Shown here in pieces: positions 1-5,090 of a DNA stretch of 6,796 nt (its first letter is position 1; every line of letters starts with the position of its first letter). The notes under the pieces were generated by a model. It made no database searches and had not been told where the DNA came from. It worked only from the letters and a program-made list of their open reading frames with translations. The position numbers were made by a program, and so were the translations under genes. This DNA comes from Nanobdellota archaeon. GTDB taxonomy: Archaea; Nanobdellota; Nanobdellia; Woesearchaeales; JAGLGH01. Where the stretch lies: contig JAGLGH010000240.1 in assembly GCA_023144115.1 (NCBI GenBank), forward strand, positions 1 to 6,796, in the 5' to 3' direction.

Positions 1-43
1 ATGTTGGGGAGGAGTTCATTTTAAATCTTTTTAAGTTTATCTC

Positions 44-57
44 TTTTTCCTTTTTTT
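44..57 (+). terminator. T-rich probable terminator of a gene left of the window
   Basis: Two T runs (five Ts, then seven Ts, split by CC) follow the left edge. All three plus-strand frames are closed by stops before position 80, so any plus-strand gene entering from the left ends here. Oligo-T tracts terminate archaeal transcription. No product can be inferred for the upstream gene, and its existence is not proven. On the minus strand this stretch is A-rich, so it does not look like a terminator for the gene at 82-525. Confidence 0.3.
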
Positions 58-81
58 CATATTCTATAGATTATTATTAAA

Positions 82-525
82 TTAAGAAAATATTCTTTTC
101 CAGAATGGTTTCTTCTGGGGTTCTTCTTTTTTTAATATTTTTTTTGGCTTTTTTCCTTTTTTAGAACCTGCTTTATTTGGTTTAAGTCCTGCAGTTTCTA
201 ATGCTTTGTTCCAGCTGCCAAAACGTTCATAATAGGTTTTTGAATCAGGATAATTTTTTAGTTTATTAAAATCTCTTTGTGTAGGTATTTTGTTTGTTTG
301 AGAATATCTTTTGCGCAGTAATTCAAGCAACTCTGTGTTTGTATAACTAACCCTTTTTCGAGGTTCTAAGCCTGCTTCAGATAAAGCCTTGTTAAAAGAG
401 CCAAATGTATTTCTGTAAGCCATAAGAGATGGCTTGATAAGGTCTCTCTGTTTAGGCAATCTGTTTAAGTCTTTGGAAAGCTGCCTTAGGTTTTTAATCA
501 GTTCTTGTTTTTTGTATTTTTTCAT
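82..525 (-). CDS. Small basic protein with two homing-endonuclease-associated (HNH-type) repeats
   Basis: This is a complete 147-residue ORF starting at ATG and ending in TAA. It contains two copies of one module, about residues 6-58 and 63-116. Each runs leucine-rich helix, then a P-(K/T)-Q-R-D-(L/F) motif, then Y, then FGS-(F/W)-NKAL, then AGL-(E/K)-P. This matches the module Pfam calls homing endonuclease associated repeat, a small helical putative DNA-binding unit usually found beside HNH or LAGLIDADG nucleases or alone in tandem. No HNH, LAGLIDADG or GIY-YIG motif is present. Residues 117-147 form a lysine-rich tail ending in PFWKRIFS. The likely role is nucleic-acid binding; the target is unknown. 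It is transcribed divergently from the methylthiotransferase gene. No Shine-Dalgarno sequence precedes the ATG. The repeat family is a confident call and the function is inference. Confidence 0.85.
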   Translation of the reverse strand: MKKYKKQELIKNLRQLSKDLNRLPKQRDLIKPSLMAYRNTFGSFNKALSEAGLEPRKRVSYTNTELLELLRKRYSQTNKIPTQRDFNKLKNYPDSKTYYERFGSWNKALETAGLKPNKAGSKKGKKPKKILKKEEPQKKPFWKRIFS

Positions 526-587
526 TTTATTTGTGTCTTTTAATATCTAATCTTTATTCAAACTTTATTATATATGAAATCTTATTT

Positions 588-595
588 TATATAAA
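588..595 (-). promoter_or_regulatory. TATA box for the repeat-protein gene
   Basis: The minus strand reads TTTATATA followed by AAATAAG. Its centre is about 66 bases before the ATG of the repeat protein, which predicts a leader of roughly 40 bases. A second AT-rich TATATA at about 570-575 would give a shorter leader of about 20 bases, so the exact start is uncertain. The divergent 130-base gap is otherwise plain AT-rich sequence. Confidence 0.4.
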
Positions 596-620
596 CTTTT
601 CTAAATAATTTTAGAAAATC

Positions 621-628
621 TTTATAAG
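621..628 (+). promoter_or_regulatory. TATA box for the methylthiotransferase gene
   Basis: TTTATAAG is preceded by an A-rich BRE-like stretch (AGAAAATC). Its centre is about 31 bases before the ATG at 656, so transcription should begin about 5 bases before the start codon. This agrees with the lack of a Shine-Dalgarno sequence in front of the gene. Confidence 0.5.
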
Positions 629-655
629 TCCATCCACAATCCTATATACTCATAA

Positions 656-1972
656 ATGACAAAAATCAGCATAATTGGTTTCGGGTGTTCAAGCAATATA
701 TCAGATTCAGAGGCAATGGCAGGATTATTGAAGGGTGCAGGATTTGAGATAGTTGATGATGTAGCTGATGCTTATATAGTGATAATAAACAGCTGCACAG
801 TCAAGGGAAACAGTAATATCCTAAGGAACATGAGGTCTATAGTGGATGACTATCCATATAAGCAGATAATCCTTAGCGGTTGTGTAACCAGTGATCTTAT
901 CAATGAAGCAAGAAAGATAAAAGAAGATATTTCTGTTGTCAATACTCACAATCTGCATGAGATAGTCACTGTTGTTGAAGAGACTCTTAATGAGAATTAT
1001 ATTGAAGTTCTTGCAAGACCTGAAGAGGAACTTGCTAAGATTAATCTGCCGAAAATAAGGAAAAATCCAATAATAAGCATAATCCCTATCTCATCTGGCT
1101 GTGTTGCTGAGTGTTCTTATTGTTCTGTAAGGCTGATTAAGGGAAAGCTTTTCTCATATCCTATTGAGAGCATCCTTAAAGAAGCAGAACACGCTGTTAG
1201 GGGAGGATGCAGGGAGCTGTGGATAACAAGCCAGGATACTGCAGCCTATGGAATGGAATGGGATGGAAAATCTCATTTGCCTGAACTGCTGCGCAAATTG
1301 GTTGATATTAAAGGCTCTTTTTTGATTAGGCTTGGAATGGGAAATCCATCACATTTTATTCCGATAGCAGATGAGATTGCCGAAATCATGAAGAATAGGA
1401 AGATGTTTAAGTTCCTGCATATCCCTATCCAGTCTGGCAATGATGAGATACTTAAAGCAATGAACCGCAGCTATACTGTTGAAGAATTCCTTGAGCTTGT
1501 AGCCAGGTTTAGGGCAGTAATTCCTAACATAACAATCAGCACTGATATGATCTGTGGCTTTCCAGGTGAAACTGATGAGCAGTTTAAAGATTCAATGGAT
1601 GTTCTTGATAAGATAAAACCTGATCATCTTAATAGATCCAGGTATCAGCCAAGGCCTGGCACAAAAGCCGCAGCTATGAAGCAACTTTCAGGAGGGCTGA
1701 TAAAAGACAGATCACGGGCTATGTCATCTAAATTTGACTGGCTTGCATATGAATCCAACAGGAAATGGAAAGCCTGGCATGGCAGCATACTGATAGATGA
1801 GGCTGGCAAGGATGGCACATGGGTGGGCAGGAATTCTTATTATAGGCCTGTGATTGTTGAGGGGAATTTGAAAATGGGGGATATAGTGACTGTTTCTGTG
1901 ATTGGAATAACTAAGCATGACCTTCGGGCTGAATTGGTGAATCAAAAATCAGTTGTGGAAACTTTTGAATAA
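656..1972 (+). CDS. MiaB/CDKAL1-like tRNA t6A37 methylthiotransferase (radical SAM)
   Basis: The enzyme probably adds a methylthio group to C2 of N6-threonylcarbamoyladenosine at tRNA position 37 (t6A to ms2t6A), supporting decoding by ANN-reading tRNAs in the cytoplasm. Length is 438 residues, normal for the family. An N-terminal UPF0004 domain (about 1-120) has its three cluster-binding cysteines C11 (GFGCSSN), C47 (NSCTV) and C76 (LSGCV). The radical SAM core has the C149-x3-C153-x2-C156 motif (GCVAECSYC), then TSQDTAAYG, IPIQSGND and the ICGFPGETDEQF strand. A C-terminal TRAM-like RNA-binding domain spans about 372-427. Two [4Fe-4S] clusters are expected. The archaeal/eukaryotic e-MtaB branch is inferred from the overall reading and not from a tree; MiaB (i6A) is less likely in an archaeon. 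The start is fixed by a TATA box with a near-leaderless spacing. Confidence 0.93.
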   Translation: MTKISIIGFGCSSNISDSEAMAGLLKGAGFEIVDDVADAYIVIINSCTVKGNSNILRNMRSIVDDYPYKQIILSGCVTSDLINEARKIKEDISVVNTHNLHEIVTVVEETLNENYIEVLARPEEELAKINLPKIRKNPIISIIPISSGCVAECSYCSVRLIKGKLFSYPIESILKEAEHAVRGGCRELWITSQDTAAYGMEWDGKSHLPELLRKLVDIKGSFLIRLGMGNPSHFIPIADEIAEIMKNRKMFKFLHIPIQSGNDEILKAMNRSYTVEEFLELVARFRAVIPNITISTDMICGFPGETDEQFKDSMDVLDKIKPDHLNRSRYQPRPGTKAAAMKQLSGGLIKDRSRAMSSKFDWLAYESNRKWKAWHGSILIDEAGKDGTWVGRNSYYRPVIVEGNLKMGDIVTVSVIGITKHDLRAELVNQKSVVETFE

Positions 1973-1987
1973 GCACTTATCGAAAAT

Positions 1988-2010
1988 AATTTAAACTATT
2001 AGTTTAAATT
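1988..2010 (+). terminator. Perfect 10-bp hairpin after the methylthiotransferase gene
   Basis: AATTTAAACT, ATT, AGTTTAAATT forms a 10-bp perfect stem with a 3-base loop, 16 bases after the stop codon. It may be a 3' end structure. It has no long T run, so termination is not certain. The right arm (TTTAAATT, 2003-2010) could equally be a TATA-like element for rubrerythrin, with a start near 2033. Confidence 0.35.
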
Positions 2011-2028
2011 TAAGAAACAAGAGAAGTA

Positions 2029-2126
2029 TATTCAAAAGTATTGAGAGTTTTGAATAACCTATCAATTTGTTCAAAAATCTGATAGATTACTTTGATTAAT
2101 TCATCAAAAGTAGGGTTAATCAAAGT
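2029..2126 (+). promoter_or_regulatory. Hairpin-rich probable leader or operator region of rubrerythrin
   Basis: Three successive inverted repeats lie here. TATTCAAAA (2029-2037) pairs with TTTTGAATA (2048-2056). CTATCA (2059-2064) pairs with TGATAG (2080-2085). ACTTTGATTAA (2089-2099) pairs with TTAATCAAAGT (2116-2126), 11 bp perfect with a 16-base loop. A competing hairpin uses the same 5' arm: TACTTTGAT (2088-2096) with ATCAAAAGTA (2103-2112), 9 bp with one bulged A. The two are mutually exclusive, as in attenuators and riboswitches, but as double-stranded DNA they could also be repressor-binding dyads. No known riboswitch consensus was recognised. If transcription starts near 2033 (TATA-like 2003-2010) most of this would be mRNA leader. 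Confidence 0.4.
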
Positions 2127-2150
2127 CCTCTATTGTAAAAAGGTGAAAAA

Positions 2151-2672
2151 ATGACAAAGACTGAAGAAAATCTTAAAGCTGCATTTGCAGGAGAAAGCCA
2201 GGCAAGGAATAAATATACATATTTTGCTAAAATAGCAAGAAAAGAAAACTATCATTATATAGCAAAAATTTTTGAAGAGACAGCAGAGAATGAAGTGCAG
2301 CATGCAAAAGACGAGTTCAAGCTGCTTCATGGCATTGGTGATACAAAGGCTAATCTTAAGGCAGCTGTTGAAGGTGAGCATTATGAGACTAGTGAGATGT
2401 ATCCAAATTTTGCAAAAGATGCTGAGGAAGAAGAGAATGCTGAAGCAGCAAAATTGTTTAAAGAGATAGCTAAAGTTGAAAAGACTCATGAAGAAAGATA
2501 CAAAAAATTGCTTGAACTGGTCGAGAATGGTACTGTATTCAAAAGGGAAAAGCCAATAAAGTGGCGATGCCTGAAATGCGGCTATATCCATGAAGGAACA
2601 GAGCCTCCTGCAGAATGCCCTTCATGCAAGCATGAAAGAGAATATTATGAGCCAGAAGATTTATCCTTGTGA
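2151..2672 (+). CDS. rbr: Rubrerythrin (diiron peroxidase with rubredoxin-like tail)
   Basis: It reduces hydrogen peroxide to water in the cytosol of anaerobes, receiving electrons through rubredoxin or an NAD(P)H-rubredoxin reductase; neither partner is in this window. The 173-residue ORF has a ferritin-like four-helix domain (about 1-125) with the expected diiron ligands: E15 (GESQA), E48 and H51 (ENEVQH), E76 and E79 (EGEHYE), E110 and H113 (VEKTHEE). The spacing matches classical rubrerythrin. The C-terminal rubredoxin-like domain (136-165) has C140-x2-C143 and C156-x2-C159, the short 12-residue spacing of rubrerythrins. An AGGTGA Shine-Dalgarno at 2141-2146 sits 4 bases before the ATG and fixes the start; other genes here mostly lack one. 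The upstream hairpins suggest specific control. The gene is monocistronic and convergent with the gene at 2900-3286. Confidence 0.95.
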   Translation: MTKTEENLKAAFAGESQARNKYTYFAKIARKENYHYIAKIFEETAENEVQHAKDEFKLLHGIGDTKANLKAAVEGEHYETSEMYPNFAKDAEEEENAEAAKLFKEIAKVEKTHEERYKKLLELVENGTVFKREKPIKWRCLKCGYIHEGTEPPAECPSCKHEREYYEPEDLSL

Positions 2673-2673
2673 G

Positions 2674-2735
2674 TCAAAAGTCTGCACACTAAACTTTTGA
2701 AGAGCAAAGGACTTTTAAATTAAAATCTGTTTTTT
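2674..2735 (+). terminator. 3' hairpin and oligo-T of rubrerythrin
   Basis: TCAAAAGT (2674-2681) and ACTTTTGA (2693-2700) form an 8-bp perfect stem directly after the stop codon. A run of six Ts at 2730-2735 follows, which is a plausible archaeal termination tract. The same T run is also the 5' arm of the larger inverted repeat at 2727-2794, so ending transcription there would exclude that structure from the rubrerythrin mRNA. Confidence 0.45.
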
Positions 2736-2794
2736 CCACCAGTGTATTTCACTGGTGGGTTTGTATCAACAAACACATCAATTGGAAAAAACAG
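2727..2794. repeat. Three-way-junction-like inverted repeat A (possible structured RNA or bidirectional terminator)
   Basis: CTGTTTTTTCCA (2727-2738) and TGGAAAAAACAG (2783-2794) are perfect 12-bp inverted repeats. They enclose two further hairpins. One is CCACCAGTG (2736-2744) with CACTGGTGG (2750-2758), 9 bp and a TATTT loop. The other is GTTTGT (2759-2764) with ACAAAC (2769-2774), 6 bp and a 4-base loop. The first hairpin shares bases 2736-2738 with the outer stem, so either it is 6 bp within a junction or it competes. The outer arms put T6 tracts on both strands, so a bidirectional terminator between convergent genes is the simplest reading. Orientation is unknown. The base pairing is seen directly; an RNA function is inference. 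Confidence 0.5.
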
Positions 2795-2795
2795 G

Positions 2796-2873
2796 GTCCG
2801 AGAAAACCGACCGAGTCCGAAGGACGAAGCATGCTACCAGTCTATTGACTGGTAGTGTCGGTTTTCGTTTGAC
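2796..2873 (+). ncRNA. Candidate structured RNA B: three-way junction with hammerhead-like stem II
   Basis: GAAAACCGAC (2802-2811) and GTCGGTTTTC (2857-2866) form a 10-bp perfect stem, extendable through GTC (2796-2798) with GAC (2871-2873). Inside are GTCC-GAA-GGAC (2815-2825) and CTACCAGTC-TATT-GACTGGTAG (2834-2855, 9 bp perfect). The short hairpin is flanked by GA on the left and GAA on the right, as stem II is in hammerhead ribozymes, and GTC (2857-2859) sits where a cleavage triplet would be. However, the required CUGA U-turn is not present (the junction reads CCGACCGA) and GAAA is GAAG, so a working hammerhead is doubtful. No promoter was identified. G+C is well above the surrounding sequence, which supports a structured element. 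The strand is a guess from the hammerhead likeness. Confidence 0.4.
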
Positions 2874-2891
2874 AAATAGAAGATAAGAAAT

Positions 2892-2896
2892 AAAAA
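2892..2896 (-). terminator. Oligo-T end of the unrecognised minus-strand gene
   Basis: The minus strand reads TTTTT four bases after the TAA stop of the gene ending at 2900, followed by more T-rich sequence. A further T6 on this strand (2791-2786) lies beyond the structured element B and could act as a back-up terminator. Confidence 0.35.
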
Positions 2897-2899
2897 GAT

Positions 2900-3286
2900 T
2901 TACAAAATATCAACAAGTTTCTGATATGTTTGTTTTTTTAATTCATGAGTTTTTCTATTGTAATTTATAAAATCAGGAATAATACTTGGTAGAGTTCTCA
3001 TGATTCTTTTTCCATATGATTGTTCTGCCATATTAGGTTCAAATTCTTGGCGTAGAGTACTATACGAATTAACATAGTCGCAAAATATTTCTATTCCTTG
3101 TTTATTCAACTCTACACTTCTGGATTTTGGTTTCCAGTCATTATATAAGCCAGTAATAACTATTACATAATCAAGATCTTTTTCATCTTTAGGAGTATTT
3201 CCAAGCCATCTAGTTACAAACTCTTCTTTTTCTGGTATTTCTCTTTCAAATAGGCTGAGAAGATTCCATATTTTTGTGTTTTTCAT
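2900..3286 (-). CDS. Hypothetical protein, 128 residues
   Basis: I do not recognise the family. The protein is soluble and charged, with no membrane segment, signal peptide or metal-binding cysteine cluster. Visible features are an aromatic/acidic N-terminal part (NLLSLFEREIPEKEEF), a hydrophobic strand DYVIVITGLYNDW, a central segment with one Cys (IEIFCDYVNSY), and a basic C-terminal helix (ELKKQTYQKLVDIL). The open frame extends four codons upstream to a GTG at 3298, but that GTG lies inside a strong GAGGTGG Shine-Dalgarno (3301-3295). The ATG at 3286 is 8 bases after it, so I chose that ATG. A TATA box and a 15-base palindrome precede the gene. It is convergent with rubrerythrin and follows the FemAB-like gene on the same strand, but has its own promoter. 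A regulator of its own promoter is possible but unsupported by any domain. Confidence 0.7.
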   Translation of the reverse strand: MKNTKIWNLLSLFEREIPEKEEFVTRWLGNTPKDEKDLDYVIVITGLYNDWKPKSRSVELNKQGIEIFCDYVNSYSTLRQEFEPNMAEQSYGKRIMRTLPSIIPDFINYNRKTHELKKQTYQKLVDIL

Positions 3287-3310
3287 TAGATTTGCCACCT
3301 CAGAAGTTGT

Positions 3311-3325
3311 TACTACTAAGTAGTA
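3311..3325. promoter_or_regulatory. Perfect 15-base palindrome at the promoter of the 128-residue gene
   Basis: TACTACTAAGTAGTA is a perfect palindrome with 7-base arms around one central base. On the minus strand it starts within the downstream edge of the TATA box and runs to about 10 bases before the predicted transcription start. A repressor bound here would block TBP or polymerase, so an operator is the natural inference. No second copy was seen in the window. Confidence 0.5.
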
Positions 3326-3331
3326 TATAAA
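3324..3331 (-). promoter_or_regulatory. TATA box for the 128-residue gene
   Basis: The minus strand reads AAAAGGTTTATATACT, with TTTATATA at 3331-3324. Its centre is about 41 bases before the ATG at 3286, predicting a start near 3301 and a leader of about 15 bases that begins right at the GAGGTGG ribosome site. Confidence 0.6.
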
Positions 3332-3363
3332 CCTTTTGGTTTTGAAGGGTCTTAATTACTCTT

Positions 3364-4242
3364 TTAAGTAAAAGGCATTGATATAAATACTACTTTTTTA
3401 GGAGCTAATCTTGAGAAAAGTCTAAATATCAATCCTGTGAAAGTATATCTAGTTAGGGGTAATATTTTCTTGATAAATCCCTCATTATCAGGATATTTTA
3501 TGCATTTAAGGCAAATTGCGCCAGTTCTTTTTTTAAATTTATTATAGCCTGAATCTTTTGTTCCCATTCCCATGTGAATGTTTAATTTATTCTTGCAGGC
3601 ATATTTTATCTTTTCATGATGTAATTTGTAATTGATATATTTATCAAAATATTCTTTATGACCTGCTCCAACTGAAGCATATAAATTATTCTTATTTTCA
3701 AAGCAAAAACTATATCCAATTAGTTTATGTTTATCAAAAACTAAAAATAATAATGAGGAAGGGATTTTTAGGAAAGTTGAAAAAAAAGATTTAGGAAAAA
3801 GAAATCCATTGAGGCGTTTCATATGTTGAATATATAAGTTGTAAACTTGATTGATTGTGTTTTTGTCAAATGTTCTAATGATTTGGGTTGTAAAATTATT
3901 CTTTTCAACTCTTTTTATATACTTTCTAAATGTCTTATCAAAAGATTTGTAGGCTTTTTCATATGGTTTATAATACCAAACTGGATATTCCATAAAAGAT
4001 GGATTATTTTCTTTACTGTTGTCTTTTAAAGAAACTGATAAAAAATGTATTTCTTTTTTAATCATATTTTCTCTTTCTAAATCATTATATGAGTGTATAG
4101 AAATATTCTTATTTTTTAAAATACCTTGGTTTTTAAAAGAAGGGTCTCTGCTTATTTCTGATACAGTTTCGCAAAATTGGATGTATTCTTCACTTAAATA
4201 AAAATTATTTTCAAAAGCCTTTTTAAATTCAAAAAGTTCCAT
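3364..4242 (-). CDS. FemAB/GNAT-like acyltransferase (Acetyltransf_6 type)
   Basis: The protein (292 residues from this start) resembles the FemAB / BioF2-like GNAT acyltransferases. In this family such domains transfer acyl or aminoacyl groups to peptidoglycan precursors, polysaccharides or lipids; archaeal substrates are mostly unknown. The conserved portion, about residues 100-245, has the K-rich helix (FRKYIKRVEKN), a YNLYIQHMKRLNG segment, the core strands (LLFLVFDKHKLIGYS, then LYASVGAG) and the closing MGMGTKDSGYNKFKKRTGA segment, whose G-x-x-x-FK-x-x-x-GA pattern is typical. A hydrophobic C-terminal stretch (about 264-292) could touch the membrane. The frame extends to TTG at 4248, but a TATA box centred 26-27 bases before the ATG at 4242 predicts a leaderless transcript, which decides for ATG. 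Sampled G+C is low (11 and 17 per 60 bases in two lines, against 23 in one methylthiotransferase line), hinting at a foreign origin. Confidence 0.75.
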   Translation of the reverse strand: MELFEFKKAFENNFYLSEEYIQFCETVSEISRDPSFKNQGILKNKNISIHSYNDLERENMIKKEIHFLSVSLKDNSKENNPSFMEYPVWYYKPYEKAYKSFDKTFRKYIKRVEKNNFTTQIIRTFDKNTINQVYNLYIQHMKRLNGFLFPKSFFSTFLKIPSSLLFLVFDKHKLIGYSFCFENKNNLYASVGAGHKEYFDKYINYKLHHEKIKYACKNKLNIHMGMGTKDSGYNKFKKRTGAICLKCIKYPDNEGFIKKILPLTRYTFTGLIFRLFSRLAPKKVVFISMPFT

Positions 4243-4264
4243 AATCAATAAGAGAGTGAGAGGA

Positions 4265-4272
4265 TTTATAAA
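4265..4272 (-). promoter_or_regulatory. TATA box giving a leaderless FemAB-like transcript
   Basis: The minus strand reads TTTATAAA at 4272-4265, centred 26-27 bases before the A of ATG at 4242. This is the spacing at which archaeal polymerase starts on the start codon itself. No Shine-Dalgarno sequence is present. The rest of the 172-base divergent gap (4243-4414) is AT-rich with no clear plus-strand TATA box; TTTAATTA near 4374-4381 is a weak candidate for nth. Confidence 0.55.
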
Positions 4273-4414
4273 TGTTTATTTATTCTCATTATAATAATAT
4301 TATAAATTATATATTTGAGAAACAAAAAGATAAATTATTTAAATGAATACAAAGCATAAGAATGTGATAGGATTTAATTATCAATAAGTTGGTTTAAAAA
4401 ATAAAAAGATTATA

Positions 4415-5071
4415 ATGATAATACCTGACATAACATCAATCTATAAAATACTGGAAAAGCATGTTTTAGATTATGATGTGCCTGTTGTTGATTTGATAAA
4501 AATCCAGACTGGGGATGTTTTTAAGATTTTGATTGGCACTATTCTTTCTGCAAGGACAAAGGATGAGACAACTTCTTCTGCATGCAGAAGATTATTCTCA
4601 AAAGCAGGGAATATTGAAGAACTTGAAAAGCTGTCATTGAAAGATATTGAGAAGTTGATCTATCCAGTTGGATTCTATAAGAATAAAGCAAAATATCTGA
4701 AAAAACTGCCTGAAGTTTTGAAAGAAGAGTTTGATGGTAAGATTCCAGAGGCTGTGGAGCATCTTGTGAAACTGCCTGGGGTAGGAAGAAAGACAGCAAA
4801 TCTTGTTGCAGCTATTGCATTCAATAAGCATGCTATATGTGTTGATACGCATGTCCATAGGATAATGAATAGATTGGGATATGTAAAGACAATTACTCCG
4901 TTGGAGACAGAGATGGCATTAAGAAAAAAGCTTCAAAAGAAATATTGGAGGACTATTAATACTCTGCTTGTAGCATTTGGACAGAACATATGCAGACCTA
5001 TATCACCTCACTGCAGCGTATGCCCTATAATGCAGTATTGCAATAAGGTGGGTGTAAAGAGGAGCAGATAG
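4415..5071 (+). CDS. nth: Endonuclease III (DNA glycosylase/AP lyase)
   Basis: It excises oxidised pyrimidines such as thymine glycol and nicks the resulting AP site by beta-elimination, in base excision repair. At 218 residues it has the usual length. The helix-hairpin-helix is LPGVGRKTA (120-128), with the Schiff-base lysine K126. The catalytic aspartate is D144 in VDTHVHR. The C-terminal [4Fe-4S] ligands are C193-x6-C200-x2-C203-x5-C209, the canonical spacing. The DNA-contacting segment ILSARTKD (43-50) corresponds to the ILSAQ-TD motif of this family, with R in place of Q. No Shine-Dalgarno precedes the ATG. The gene is 19 bases upstream of ogg on the same strand, so both are probably co-transcribed. 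Confidence 0.95.
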   Translation: MIIPDITSIYKILEKHVLDYDVPVVDLIKIQTGDVFKILIGTILSARTKDETTSSACRRLFSKAGNIEELEKLSLKDIEKLIYPVGFYKNKAKYLKKLPEVLKEEFDGKIPEAVEHLVKLPGVGRKTANLVAAIAFNKHAICVDTHVHRIMNRLGYVKTITPLETEMALRKKLQKKYWRTINTLLVAFGQNICRPISPHCSVCPIMQYCNKVGVKRSR

Positions 5072-5090
5072 TATAGACAGGCTTATCAGT

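Noticed and set aside
1568..1577. CTGATGAG hammerhead-like string
   Set aside because: It lies inside the methylthiotransferase coding sequence (GETDEQ), with no suitable stems; a similar string at 6651-6658 is also coding.
1724..1945. Minus-strand open frame inside the methylthiotransferase gene
   Set aside because: It is a shadow of the TRAM-domain coding region with no promoter or ribosome site.
2130..2591. 153-residue minus-strand open frame over rubrerythrin
   Set aside because: It is antisense to a clear rubrerythrin gene; its Phe/Cys-rich sequence is what antisense of a Lys/Glu-rich gene gives, and it has no start signals.
2812..2835. Similarity of GAGTCCGAAGGACGAAGC to the SRP RNA helix 8 signature (AGGTCCGGAAGGAAGCAGC type)
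   Set aside because: The loop is three bases and not a GNAR tetraloop, the asymmetric loop is missing, the context is a three-way junction, and the whole gap is shorter than a typical archaeal SRP RNA of about 300 bases.
2796..2873. H/ACA or C/D guide RNA
   Set aside because: There is no RUGAUGA/CUGA box pair. An ACA occurs at 2872-2874, but it is not placed directly after a pocketed hairpin with a kink-turn, so the guide-RNA signature is not met.
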